Assembly (NCBI GenBank): GCA_016932015.1
Contig: JAFGDQ010000106.1
Location: 1-64,000, forward strand
Direction: 5' to 3'
Length of the DNA stretch: 64,000 nt
Source of the DNA: Spirochaetota bacterium
Lineage (GTDB): Bacteria > Spirochaetota > UBA4802 > JAFGDQ01
Below the pieces are notes generated by a model. The model saw only the letters and a program-made list of their open reading frames with translations. It made no database searches and was not told where the DNA came from. The first letter of the stretch is position 1. Every line of letters starts with the position of its first letter. Below are positions 41,924 through 50,977 of the stretch, piece by piece. The translations under genes were made by a program, and so were the position numbers.

Positions 41924-44900
41924 TTATCCTACGGTTGTAGTATTTCCGACAGCTTCTTCAATCTCGCCTTCAATATCCAGGTATGCTTCGCGTAAAGCAT
42001 CCTCTCTTTCCTGTGTTGTCTCCCACATGCCCCTGCTTATGGCTTCAAGTAGTTTATCCAGAATATTCTGTAAAGCATAAGGATTAACTTCTTTCATCCA
42101 TTCCTGCATTTCAGGATCAAGAGCGTATTTATCCGAGAAACGGTCATACATGTAATGATCAACTACCTCTGCAGTTGCGTCCCACCCCAGTACTACATCC
42201 ATCATATGGGAAAGGTCTCCTGCGCCTTTGTAACCGTGGCGTTTAAGGCCGTTGATCCATTTAGGATTAAGCAGCCTTGCCCTGAATATCCTTTTGGCCT
42301 CCTCTTCCGTTGTACGAACCTTTACTCTCTTTGGATCGCTTGAATCACCGTAAGTGGACATCGGATAGGAGCCTTTTACTGTCTTTACAGCGACAATAAG
42401 TCCTCCGTAATAATTATAGTAATCGGTACATGAAAACATATCGTACTCTTTCGACTCACTGTTATGAACAGTCGCATCCACTCTTGAGAGCACTTTTCTG
42501 AATGCTTCAGGTTTCTGCGTACCGTATACCTTTTTACCGTCATACGCGTGTGACGACCAGTTGATATAGCTGTTTCCCAGATCCTCCTGACTCTCCCAGT
42601 TCTTTGACTCAACCAGTTCAGATACACCTGCGCCATAAGTACCCGGCGGACAGCTGAAAATTCTGAATTGGGCTTCCTGTTTAGCCTCTTCCCCGGACAT
42701 GCCCTGCTTCATATATTCATCAATATCCTTATAAATATTTCTTCTGAGGATATTGCTTTCCGGTGGCTCGTTTAAAGCTGAAACCATTTTAACAGCATCA
42801 TCAACAAGATTCATAAGATTCGGGAACGAATCCCTGAAAAATCCTGTAAAACGTACTGTTAAATCATACCTGGGCCTGCCGAGTTCTTCCAGAGGTATGA
42901 TTTCAACACCTTTTACTACACCGCCGTTTTTCCATACCGGCCTGACGCCCATAAGATAGAGTACTTCAGCTATTGAATCGCCTTTTGTCTTCATTGTTGA
43001 AGTACCGGTAATATAAATAGCAACCTGTTCAGGATCCTTATCAATTTCCTGTCTGCTTTTTTCAATAAGAGCGTTGGCAAGTCTCTGCCCTACTTCCCAT
43101 GCTCCGGGGCTTGGCAGTTTGGAAGGGTCAACTGAATAGAAATTCTTACCTGTCGGAAGAATGTCAGCGTCCCCGCGACTCGGTGCACCGGTTGGGCCCG
43201 GTTCAACATAGCGTCCGTTAAGCGCTGTTAATGTTGCAGTTATTTCTTCTGTGGATTTCTTTATATTTGGAACAAGTTTGTCCGTAATATAGCGAAGTGC
43301 CTGTTCCACCTGCCCGTCCGGTTTTCCCAATACAGTAACTATTGAATCTTTGATATGTTCACCTGAAAAGTCATGCTCTTCAAGATATTTCACAAGTGCA
43401 ACACAGTTGGCATGTCCCTGATCAATGAGTTGGCCTCCGCTTTTTCTGTTAAAACCGGGAGCTATTTTTCCTTTTTTGTCCAGCAGCTCATCATAATCAT
43501 ATCCCATTGAGCTGATTACAGATTCGCGCAAAGAAGGAACATCCCCGTTCGCCAGTCTTGTAAGCTGAACAGCAAACTCAGTAAGGCGGTTTCCTTCAGG
43601 GTAAGTACCGAAAGTGTGAAGTCCGTCAGCAATCATTGTGTCATTGATGTCTTCAAGATATGCGTGCATTTTTTCCATAAATGCGGGAAAATCTTTTCGG
43701 GCTTCCTCTTCAGTAATATCCAGGTCCTTATCTATATCAGCTTCAACTGCCGCATCCCAGACAAGTCCTTCCATAACAGGCAGTTTGTTCTCATCCTGCC
43801 TTTGAGCATCCTGATAGTCCCTGATCGCGTTATCAAGCTTTGCCATGTCTTCATATAATTCTGAATTTGTATATGCCGGTGTAAGATGATCTATAATGCA
43901 GCAGTAACTTCTTCTTTTTGCCTGTGTTCCCTCGCCCGGATCATTAATTATATACGGATAAATATTCGGAAGATCCATTATTGAAAGATCAGGAAAGCAC
44001 TCTTCACTCAGTCCAAGAGCTTTTCCGGGAAGCCATTCAAGTGAGCCGTGTTTGCCTACATGAATTACGGCATCAGCTTTGAACACATGCTTTATCCATC
44101 TGTATTTCGCGAGATAATGATGTGTCGGTGTAAGATACATATCATGAAATATTTTGTCTATCTGATCAAGATATCCTCTTGGAGGCTGCATAGTAATAAA
44201 AATATTTCCATTAATAGTGCCCGCAAAATTCAGCCTGTCATTATAGACGAACTGTTCACCCGGCATCGGGCCCCAGTCATCAGTCATTTTTTTTCTTGTA
44301 GGATCCGGCAGATCATCATGCCACAGCTTATATACAGGCCTGTCCGCGTACGCTTCCGCGTTCTCAGCCATTAAATCAGGAGTCATCCATCTTTTATCAT
44401 ATGTCATCCGGTCAAGTATTTCACGTGACATATGTTCTCCGTCATCATAAGTTCTATCTATGACATAACCTTCTTCCTTCATTCTGTCTATCAGCAGTTT
44501 TACACTGGCAAAACTGTCAAGGCCTGCAGCGCATCCTATTCTGTCATTTCTAGGAGGATAATGATGAAAGATAATCGCGACCTTTTTATCTTTGTTTTCC
44601 TTTCCGGAAAGTCTTGCCCAGTTAAGAGCCTGTGAAACATGCATCTCTATTCTGTCCGGAATACCTCTGTTTTTTACAATCAGTGCACCGGTAAGAGGTT
44701 CAATCATATCCTCTTCTCTTGTGCCTGTATTTACATTTATAAGTACACCGTCAAATTCAGGCTGAGCAGCAGAGAATATAACATCCATCATTGTTACTCC
44801 CTGATAACTCTCTTTCCAGTCAGCATAGGGATTCATTCCAACCATGGTCTGAAGTATGGGAACTCCCAGCTTTTCAAGCACCCCTTTATATTCAGGTTTG

Positions 44901-45715
44901 ACAAGGTTCAGGGAAAATGTCATGGCATTAAGCAGAACATTAATACGCGGTTTGTCCCCGTTCATGAAATAATTATCTATTATCTTATCAACGCCTATGC
45001 TTCCGGTTATATTGTCAGAATACCTGTTGTGAAAAACCGCTACAACACCCGCTCCCTGTTTTTCTATTTCCCTGATAAGCATGTCTATATGTTCAAGATT
45101 ATTGTTAAGCCAGTATGTCTGATAAAACCATATGCCTACAACGGGCTTGTCAGTATCGATAAATTTTGAGTAATACTCCTCAATTTCAGGAACATGATCA
45201 AGATCAGGATGATAAATCCCCTGCTGAACAATTTCAACCGGGCCCTGGCAGTCTGTTTTTTCTTCGCTTATAACATTCTTCATGTAAATAAGCATATTGC
45301 GGAGATTCGCTGCGCCTCCGAGATTGCTGTACTTAAAAAGCGTTTTCCAGTTTTCTGATTGATACTCTGTTGAATATTCTTCACACACTATAAGTGATTC
45401 AGGATCACCGCCGGTAGGCTGAATATGAAGATAAGGAAGCTTTTTGGCTTTTGTTTTAAATTCATCTATCTTTTGCGAAAAAAGTTCAAAAGCAGGACAT
45501 GATTCCGACCCGCCGTGCAGTCCGATGTATACGAAATCCGAATTCAGCGCTTTTTCAACAAACTCATTAATCCTGGATTCGTCAAAAAGCTGATTTCTTG
45601 TCCTTGCGTACATATCAATACCGGAATCTTTTCCCGATTCCGAATAAGCAATTCCCAGGTTTGAAATTTCCGAACCAGTCGCGCTAAAATATGTAATTCT
45701 AATCAGTTCCCGCAT
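41924..45715 (-). CDS. cobN: CobN-type cobaltochelatase large subunit
   Basis: A 1,263-residue protein, the expected length for CobN/ChlH/BchH-family chelatases. Recognisable blocks include GAGVVAVFHNRYSDNITGS, VAIIFHHYPPRNDRIGCAAGLDSFASVK, YLAKYRWIKHVFKADAVIHVGKHGSLEWLPGKALGLSEECFPD and ADILPTGKNFYSVDPSKLPSPGAWEVG. It inserts cobalt into a corrinoid or other tetrapyrrole with ChlI and ChlD. Oxygen-independent pathways insert cobalt early through CbiX, so a second, late-type chelatase here is notable. AGGAGG precedes the ATG. Confidence 0.93.
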   Translation of the reverse strand: MRELIRITYFSATGSEISNLGIAYSESGKDSGIDMYARTRNQLFDESRINEFVEKALNSDFVYIGLHGGSESCPAFELFSQKIDEFKTKAKKLPYLHIQPTGGDPESLIVCEEYSTEYQSENWKTLFKYSNLGGAANLRNMLIYMKNVISEEKTDCQGPVEIVQQGIYHPDLDHVPEIEEYYSKFIDTDKPVVGIWFYQTYWLNNNLEHIDMLIREIEKQGAGVVAVFHNRYSDNITGSIGVDKIIDNYFMNGDKPRINVLLNAMTFSLNLVKPEYKGVLEKLGVPILQTMVGMNPYADWKESYQGVTMMDVIFSAAQPEFDGVLINVNTGTREEDMIEPLTGALIVKNRGIPDRIEMHVSQALNWARLSGKENKDKKVAIIFHHYPPRNDRIGCAAGLDSFASVKLLIDRMKEEGYVIDRTYDDGEHMSREILDRMTYDKRWMTPDLMAENAEAYADRPVYKLWHDDLPDPTRKKMTDDWGPMPGEQFVYNDRLNFAGTINGNIFITMQPPRGYLDQIDKIFHDMYLTPTHHYLAKYRWIKHVFKADAVIHVGKHGSLEWLPGKALGLSEECFPDLSIMDLPNIYPYIINDPGEGTQAKRRSYCCIIDHLTPAYTNSELYEDMAKLDNAIRDYQDAQRQDENKLPVMEGLVWDAAVEADIDKDLDITEEEARKDFPAFMEKMHAYLEDINDTMIADGLHTFGTYPEGNRLTEFAVQLTRLANGDVPSLRESVISSMGYDYDELLDKKGKIAPGFNRKSGGQLIDQGHANCVALVKYLEEHDFSGEHIKDSIVTVLGKPDGQVEQALRYITDKLVPNIKKSTEEITATLTALNGRYVEPGPTGAPSRGDADILPTGKNFYSVDPSKLPSPGAWEVGQRLANALIEKSRQEIDKDPEQVAIYITGTSTMKTKGDSIAEVLYLMGVRPVWKNGGVVKGVEIIPLEELGRPRYDLTVRFTGFFRDSFPNLMNLVDDAVKMVSALNEPPESNILRRNIYKDIDEYMKQGMSGEEAKQEAQFRIFSCPPGTYGAGVSELVESKNWESQEDLGNSYINWSSHAYDGKKVYGTQKPEAFRKVLSRVDATVHNSESKEYDMFSCTDYYNYYGGLIVAVKTVKGSYPMSTYGDSSDPKRVKVRTTEEEAKRIFRARLLNPKWINGLKRHGYKGAGDLSHMMDVVLGWDATAEVVDHYMYDRFSDKYALDPEMQEWMKEVNPYALQNILDKLLEAISRGMWETTQEREDALREAYLDIEGEIEEAVGNTTTVG

Positions 45716-45763
45716 AAATACCTCCTGTTTGTATTTTTCTATTTACGATAAGATGAATTTTTA

Positions 45764-46741
45764 TTAATGTATAGTGTTTCGCTCAGAATTAACTGTTGAA
45801 AAAATGTGATTCACATCAGGCCAGTTTTCATCCCTGTTGTAATAAATTCTGCTCGGGCAGTCCCATCTGTTATCAGTAAAAGTCAGTGCTGATTTGTGTT
45901 CATTGATTGATAAAATAAGATTCTTGAAGTCTGCAATATTCCCGCAGTAAAAATTCCGATCACCTATAACCTGGCCGCATGAGTAGACATCGCCATTCGG
46001 CGCAACTGCCATGGACTCACCAAGGGCTGCATGACAATAGGAAAGCCCCATTTTTTTTGATTCTGTTTTTTCAAGCTCTCTAAGAGTTAAAGGTGTTTGT
46101 CTGGCTTTGTTAACATATTCAAGTGTGTTTACGAGTTTTATAAAAGACTCAATGGTTTTATTCGTCTCCGGCATCTCAATGCCTGTTTCCTTTGCCCGTC
46201 CCTTCCTGACAAGCATATCCAGAGCCATTCCCCGCGCGTTACCAAACGCTGAAAGCATAAAAGGTATTTCAAACAGCCTTTCCACATTTTTATTACATAT
46301 AACAGTAGTTGTTCTGAATTCAATATCATTGTTCCATAGTTCCCCAAGTCCTTTAAACACAGAATCTGTTTTTCCCCTCAGCAAATCATTCACTTCCTTT
46401 CTACCGTCAATGCTGACACCTACCTGTATATTAAATGCTTTAACTATATCCACGAACTGTTGTCCGATAACAGTGCCGTTTGTCTGAACCCCCATTGTAG
46501 CTTTTTTAGCATGCTCGCGTACAGCCTGCGCAGCGTATCTCATAATTTCAGTCTGAAGGCCGGGTTCTCCACCAGAAATCTGAACATGGCATTTTTCATT
46601 CTGAGGCAAAAATTCAACAGCCCTGTTAACTATCTCACGGGTCATAACGCAGCTGCCGCTTTTACCCATATAACAGTACCTGCATTCCAGATTACATTGA
46701 TCCGTAATTGATAATATTAAATATTTAATGTTTGTCTCCAT
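45764..46741 (-). CDS. Radical SAM protein with SPASM-like C-terminus
   Basis: A 325-residue protein. The radical SAM cluster motif is C16-x3-C20-x2-C23 (TDQCNLECRYCYMG), followed by the SAM-binding ISGGEPGLQ. The C-terminal third has several Cys (YCHAALGES, YSCGQVIGDRNFYCGN, WDCPSR) in the style of SPASM/twitch domains that hold extra iron-sulfur clusters. Such enzymes often modify peptides or act as sulfatase maturases. No obvious peptide substrate gene is adjacent. It lies between the nitrilase and cobN in the R9 run, so a corrinoid-related modification is possible. Confidence 0.8.
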   Translation of the reverse strand: METNIKYLILSITDQCNLECRYCYMGKSGSCVMTREIVNRAVEFLPQNEKCHVQISGGEPGLQTEIMRYAAQAVREHAKKATMGVQTNGTVIGQQFVDIVKAFNIQVGVSIDGRKEVNDLLRGKTDSVFKGLGELWNNDIEFRTTTVICNKNVERLFEIPFMLSAFGNARGMALDMLVRKGRAKETGIEMPETNKTIESFIKLVNTLEYVNKARQTPLTLRELEKTESKKMGLSYCHAALGESMAVAPNGDVYSCGQVIGDRNFYCGNIADFKNLILSINEHKSALTFTDNRWDCPSRIYYNRDENWPDVNHIFSTVNSERNTIH

Positions 46742-46752
46742 AATAAACTCTC

Positions 46753-48225
46753 TTAATTATTTTTTTCAGTTGCAAGCAACAACTCATAATCAAAGTCATG
46801 ATAAAATCTTTTTTCCCTTGAAACTGAAGTATTGAAAACCAGTTCGGAGTATCCGTTATTTTTATCCGCAGATTCAAGCCAGCGCTCATGCCCTCTTGGA
46901 GGAAGACATACTATAGAATGATCATTAAAGGCAGCCGCAACGGCGGCTCTCTCAATTGTTCTGATCTTTAAAAGAAAACGAATGCGCTCATCGGATTTAT
47001 CAGAACTGATTATGCATAAATCGCAGCCTTTCTTTGAGTGATGCAGAAATCTTTCAGGGTGAAAGATTTCATTTTTTTCAGGGAATGATATTTTTGCAGG
47101 TCCGAATACAGCAGTCTCATCAGACGACTCAAGTGTAACCAGCCTGCCGTCGGTTATATATTGCATCAGTCCGCTTCGGAAATCACGAAAACAAATCATG
47201 TATTTATGTTTTTCACTTAATTTCAAATACTCATTAGTCTGGTGTACCCCTTCAGGAAAAACCAGAATTACTTCCGACTCTTTTGTATTTAATTCTTCAT
47301 CAATTTTTTTAATAGTCTTCCTGTCAGGGATAAAAGAACAGGAACGTACTTTAATATCTCCATGCGCGGGTAATGAAAGATGAGAGGCAATATCTTCAAT
47401 TCCCCTGAAATCAAGATAAATATTACCATATTCCGATGGACGCCTTGATTTGAGTATATCGCTGCGGTTGATAATTTTCCCATTTTCAAGAGGAATATCA
47501 GCATAAAAGATTTTAGATTCTTTACTTCTTTCTTTAATGAGAAAATTACCATCGTAATCTAAAACACATGAATGCGCTTCAGATAAATCCATTGTGTTGT
47601 CTTTGCCTGTTCTGTTCGCGGCAAGAACCCACAGCTCATTTTCAAGAGCTCTCCCTTTCCATACGTCAACAGGATCAATTCCCACATTCGGCCAGTTTGC
47701 AGAAACCAGTATCATTTGTGCGCCTCTTAACGCAGTCGCGCGATTAAGAAGTGCAAAATAGGAATCAGCACATATCAGTACTCCTACCTTTCCCCATGGA
47801 GTATCAAACACATTATTCTGGACCGCACTGCCCCGTGCAGCCCATTTTGACTCTGAATTTACTTTGTTATATCGAAGAATAATTTCGCCGGAAGGCCCGA
47901 ACACAAAAGACGAATTATATATCAGCTCGATTTGCGCAGATCTGTATGCTGCTCCAAGAACAATATAATTACCGTATTCAGCAGATATCCGGGAAAATTT
48001 CTTAATAATTTCAGAATTTTCATCTACAGTATAACCACGCAATTCCTCTCTTGACTGAAAACTGTATCCTGACAATCCCATCTCGGTATTAAGAATTATT
48101 TTTGCTCCGTTTCTGCCTGCCTCTATATTCATTGCTGTCAGGGAGTCGCAATTATCCTTAAATGCGGAATACTTTATTTCCGGATGTATAATTGCGATTT
48201 TTAATTTTTCCGTTTTTTCCTGCAT
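46753..48225 (-). CDS. Tandem nitrilase-superfamily protein
   Basis: A 490-residue protein. The first domain (about 8-265) is a carbon-nitrogen hydrolase with the full Glu-Lys-Cys triad: E48 in NTEMGLSGY, K121 in RYNKVNSES and C152 in LICADSYF. The second domain (about 285-480) looks like a decayed copy: VFPEGVH, KKGCDLCIISS and LLKIRTIERAAVAAAFND correspond to nitrilase segments, but a full triad is not evident. The substrate is unknown. Placed between cobO and the radical SAM gene, it might hydrolyse a corrinoid amide or side chain, or supply ammonia. The ATG overlaps the cobO stop (TAATG). Confidence 0.78.
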   Translation of the reverse strand: MQEKTEKLKIAIIHPEIKYSAFKDNCDSLTAMNIEAGRNGAKIILNTEMGLSGYSFQSREELRGYTVDENSEIIKKFSRISAEYGNYIVLGAAYRSAQIELIYNSSFVFGPSGEIILRYNKVNSESKWAARGSAVQNNVFDTPWGKVGVLICADSYFALLNRATALRGAQMILVSANWPNVGIDPVDVWKGRALENELWVLAANRTGKDNTMDLSEAHSCVLDYDGNFLIKERSKESKIFYADIPLENGKIINRSDILKSRRPSEYGNIYLDFRGIEDIASHLSLPAHGDIKVRSCSFIPDRKTIKKIDEELNTKESEVILVFPEGVHQTNEYLKLSEKHKYMICFRDFRSGLMQYITDGRLVTLESSDETAVFGPAKISFPEKNEIFHPERFLHHSKKGCDLCIISSDKSDERIRFLLKIRTIERAAVAAAFNDHSIVCLPPRGHERWLESADKNNGYSELVFNTSVSREKRFYHDFDYELLLATEKNN

Positions 48226-48761
48226 TAAAATTCAATTCCTTTTTGTGCTTTTATTCCTTCCTTATAAGGATGCCTCACCTCTTTCATTTCAGTAACAAGA
48301 TCAGCCATATTTAGTAATTCTTCAGGTGCGTCACGGCCGGTTATAAGTATGTGCATATCTGACGGTTTATGTTTAAAAACTTCAATTGCCTCGTCTTTAT
48401 CCACCATATTGTAATTTAACGCCCAGGTAAATTCATCAAGTATCAGAAGGTGATGCCTGCCTTCACTGATAAATGATTTTGCCTGTTCCCATCCTGATCT
48501 CGCAGCGTTTATATCCTTATTCAGATCCTCTGATTTCCAGGTAAAACCTTCGCCGACAACATAAATATCCAGGGAACCGTTAAACTTTTCAGCACTTTTC
48601 AACTCTCCGTATTTCCAGCTTCCTTTTATAAACTGTATAATACATACGGGCAGGTCATGACCGAGAGAACGCATTGCAAGCCCCAGCGCTGCTGTAGTTT
48701 TACCCTTACCATTCCCCGTATTAATCATTAGAAGGCCTTTGGTTTTATTATTCTTTTTCAT
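48225..48761 (-). CDS. cobO: Corrinoid adenosyltransferase (CobO/BtuR type)
   Basis: A 178-residue P-loop protein: GNGKGKTT at residues 16-23, IIQFIKGSWKYGE, LLILDEFTWALNY and ILITGRDAPEELLNMADLVTEM. It transfers the 5'-deoxyadenosyl group of ATP to Co(I) corrinoids. It sits between cbiZ and the nitrilase with one-base overlaps on both sides, so tight coexpression is expected. The ferredoxin at the operon head may supply electrons for Co(II) reduction. Confidence 0.94.
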   Translation of the reverse strand: MKKNNKTKGLLMINTGNGKGKTTAALGLAMRSLGHDLPVCIIQFIKGSWKYGELKSAEKFNGSLDIYVVGEGFTWKSEDLNKDINAARSGWEQAKSFISEGRHHLLILDEFTWALNYNMVDKDEAIEVFKHKPSDMHILITGRDAPEELLNMADLVTEMKEVRHPYKEGIKAQKGIEF

Positions 48762-49912
48762 TAAAAATCATTCCATTTGTCATTATAACCAAGAGCTATT
48801 GCCCTGTTTACCAGAATTAAAAAGGACTCATCAGTATTCATAAATTTTTCACGGGAAAGAGTATTTATATATTTATTAATTGCATTATAATTACCGGACA
48901 CAGCAGAAGCCAGCTGAGCACCGTATATGCATGAAACTTCTGGGAAGCAGCTTTCCGGAAGAATGCCCCATGCAATTTTATCGCGCAAATGAACAATCGC
49001 GGCAACAGCAGCAACAACCAGCGGATCCCGTTCAATTCCGTAGAAATTAGCTTCGAGCAGTTTCCCATGCTCTTTGTCAAGATTGCATAGAATACCTGAT
49101 ATCATGTTTTCCTGTGTAGCTCCATAACGGGTAAGATGAAAAAGAGATGATCTTTGCGATTCGGGAGTAAGCCCGTTCTGCAGGGCAAGAGTTCCTTTTA
49201 TTGAACCAAATACTGCCTTTCCAATCAGCTCTCCAAGTACGGAATGCTTTCCAGCTCCGGAAAGCGGCTTACCAGTCCCTATCCTTGAAGCAACTCCTAT
49301 CTGATCAGTACCGGTTCCTGTAGCAAGCCCGCTTGAATATCTTGAACTTACCGCAAGCTCCTGAAGAACTGCTGTTTTTGCTTCGGTGGCAGTCATAATT
49401 GTTCTGACCATAGCTCCGTCAGTAAGTTCCCTGTTTATAAAAACCATCGTGTTTATAGTACCGTGCATCACAGGTTCCTCCTTTGATACACGTTCGTATT
49501 TTCCTTCGTATTCATAAACAGAAGCCGGATCGCCCACACGCCCGGCATTGCCTTCAACACCGCCTGTACACACAGCCATTACAGACAGGTCCCTGAAGCT
49601 GGCCTGCTTTGTTACAGCATAACGCATGTTTGCTGCCGTTCCCAGTGTTGCACATTTGTCTTCAGGCAGGTCATGATTTCCACAGATTTTCGAACGGTAT
49701 GCTAACGGATCTTTTACTGCAATTGAACGATGAGCTGTTTCATGTTTGACAGGCTCACACGACTGATGATTATAAAGGTAAGACAGATCGTCTCTCAACC
49801 CGCCAGCTACCTGGCATGTTGAAATTACTTTATGAGGAGTCAAAAACTCCGCATAAACTATCTTTTCTTTTCTGTGAATAATTACTGAATCACTAAACTC
49901 TTTCAAAATCAT
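48761..49912 (-). CDS. cbiZ: Adenosylcobinamide amidohydrolase
   Basis: A 383-residue protein. The first 230 residues match CbiZ (VISTCQVAGGLRDDL, VMAVCTGGVEGNAGRVGDPASVYE, GTINTMVFINRELTDGAMVRTIMTATEAKTAVLQEL, YSSGLATGTGTDQIGV). CbiZ cleaves the aminopropanol arm of adenosylcobinamide and of some cobamides so that they can be rebuilt with another lower ligand. About 150 further residues are additional to the shorter CbiZ proteins I know. The ATG at 49912 with GAGAAG upstream is preferred to a TTG four codons earlier. It implies salvage and remodelling of foreign corrinoids. Confidence 0.88.
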   Translation of the reverse strand: MILKEFSDSVIIHRKEKIVYAEFLTPHKVISTCQVAGGLRDDLSYLYNHQSCEPVKHETAHRSIAVKDPLAYRSKICGNHDLPEDKCATLGTAANMRYAVTKQASFRDLSVMAVCTGGVEGNAGRVGDPASVYEYEGKYERVSKEEPVMHGTINTMVFINRELTDGAMVRTIMTATEAKTAVLQELAVSSRYSSGLATGTGTDQIGVASRIGTGKPLSGAGKHSVLGELIGKAVFGSIKGTLALQNGLTPESQRSSLFHLTRYGATQENMISGILCNLDKEHGKLLEANFYGIERDPLVVAAVAAIVHLRDKIAWGILPESCFPEVSCIYGAQLASAVSGNYNAINKYINTLSREKFMNTDESFLILVNRAIALGYNDKWNDF

Positions 49913-49952
49913 ATCTCTTCTCAAAAAATTAAATCATATTGTTAAAAATAAA

Positions 49953-50354
49953 TTACACATAATAGATATACTTTTTAAAATCCTCAGGATCAGGAAAGCT
50001 GATTGCTCCGACTGGACATTTCGGCATACATCCTCTGCATAGCATTACGCATTCATAGGGACGTACAACTGTGAGCTTTTTCCTTTCTACTGCTTCTTTT
50101 TCGAACACACTTTTTGGGCAAAAATCTGCGCAAATACCGCAGCCTGTGCATAGAGCTGAATCAACAGTCGGGAACCAATCTATTTCATTTCTTTCTTTTG
50201 TAAGTCTTCTCCGCGATCCCATTTCTTTCATAAAGTTCCGCTGAAGCTCTGAATTATTTTTCCTTAGCTTCCTGATCCAGAAATTTTTAATACTCAGGGT
50301 AAGCGGCATTTTAATATTTTTGTAATTAAACGGTGTATAATTGCTCTGTTTCAT
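49953..50354 (-). CDS. 2[4Fe-4S] ferredoxin-type protein at the head of the R9 operon
   Basis: A 133-residue protein with a basic N-terminal half of unknown role. Two cluster motifs follow: C69-x2-C72-x2-C75-x3-C79-P and C102-x3-C106-x2-C109-x3-C113-P. The second has an extra residue after its first Cys. It is cytosolic and could carry electrons to the CobO reaction or the radical SAM enzyme. R9 and its terminator lie 67 bases upstream. Confidence 0.85.
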   Translation of the reverse strand: MKQSNYTPFNYKNIKMPLTLSIKNFWIRKLRKNNSELQRNFMKEMGSRRRLTKERNEIDWFPTVDSALCTGCGICADFCPKSVFEKEAVERKKLTVVRPYECVMLCRGCMPKCPVGAISFPDPEDFKKYIYYV

Positions 50355-50420
50355 TTTATCTTTCTTTACTCATGACGATTTGTTTTAATAATTCCAAAAA
50401 ACTTTGGCATAAGGTTATTA

Positions 50421-50454
50421 ATAAAAAAACCCCGAAACCTTTCAGGCTCCGGGG
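50421..50454 (-). terminator. Expression-platform terminator of riboswitch R9
   Basis: CCCCG pairs with CGGGG around an inner CCT/AGG stem and is followed by seven T on the minus strand. R10 has the same hairpin. Confidence 0.85.
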
Positions 50455-50516
50455 ATCTCCCTTTTTCATCCTCGAAAATATACGTATGCTTTTACCGAAG
50501 AATACGTATTCATCTA

Positions 50517-50712
50517 TATTAACAGGTCTTCTGGCTTCCGGATCATTCCTCTGCTGAGCCTTCCCGCCTAAAAGGCAGTGGCATTTTTTCAGCATCAGTT
50601 CCCGGTTACAGCGGCGGGTCCGCTCCCGATTCTAACGGGATTCCCTCTAACCTTTACAAAGTAAAACCTTTATAGAGTAAAGGATAGCCTCCGTTTGCTG
50701 GAGGATTAATAC
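50517..50712 (-). ncRNA. Cobalamin riboswitch R9
   Basis: The minus strand has AAGCCAGAAGACCTG (near 50523-50537), the GCCGCTGTAACCGGGAACTG core (near 50593-50615) and P1 TATTAA/TTAATA. It is the most compact of the long-form switches and resembles R10 and R11. It controls the 20-kb ferredoxin-to-btuD run. Confidence 0.95.
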
Positions 50713-50740
50713 AGGCTATGTAAAAAGAACAATGGTTAAT

Positions 50741-50768
50741 CAATTAAGACAGCTGTCAGCATTGTCAA
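50741..50768 (-). promoter_or_regulatory. Candidate promoter of R9 with an internal palindrome
   Basis: On the minus strand TTGACA (50763-50768), a 16-base spacer and TAATTG (50741-50746) lie about 30 bases before the R9 aptamer. The spacer contains the 10-bp palindrome GACAGCTGTC (50749-50758), a possible repressor site. Confidence 0.5.
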
Positions 50769-50851
50769 TAAAAAATTTCTTTAAATGCCGAATTTAAAAA
50801 TTATACTATTTTATTTCACATAATAATCAACAAAATAGTACATCAAAATAT

Positions 50852-50903
50852 TATCTTCGACCTTGATTTTTTTCAAACCTGCTAAATTCCAGGGTCGAAG
50901 ATA
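50852..50903 (-). terminator. Inverted repeat after the 50978 btuB gene
   Basis: An 11-bp perfect inverted repeat, tatcttcgacc with ggtcgaagata, begins 75 bases past the btuB stop. The loop contains an A-run and no strong T-run follows, so termination is probable but not certain. Confidence 0.55.
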
Positions 50904-50977
50904 AATTGTTATTACTAATAAAAGATAATTTTAATTAAGAAGGTAATTATTTATAAAGTTATATACTTGGTACTCAA

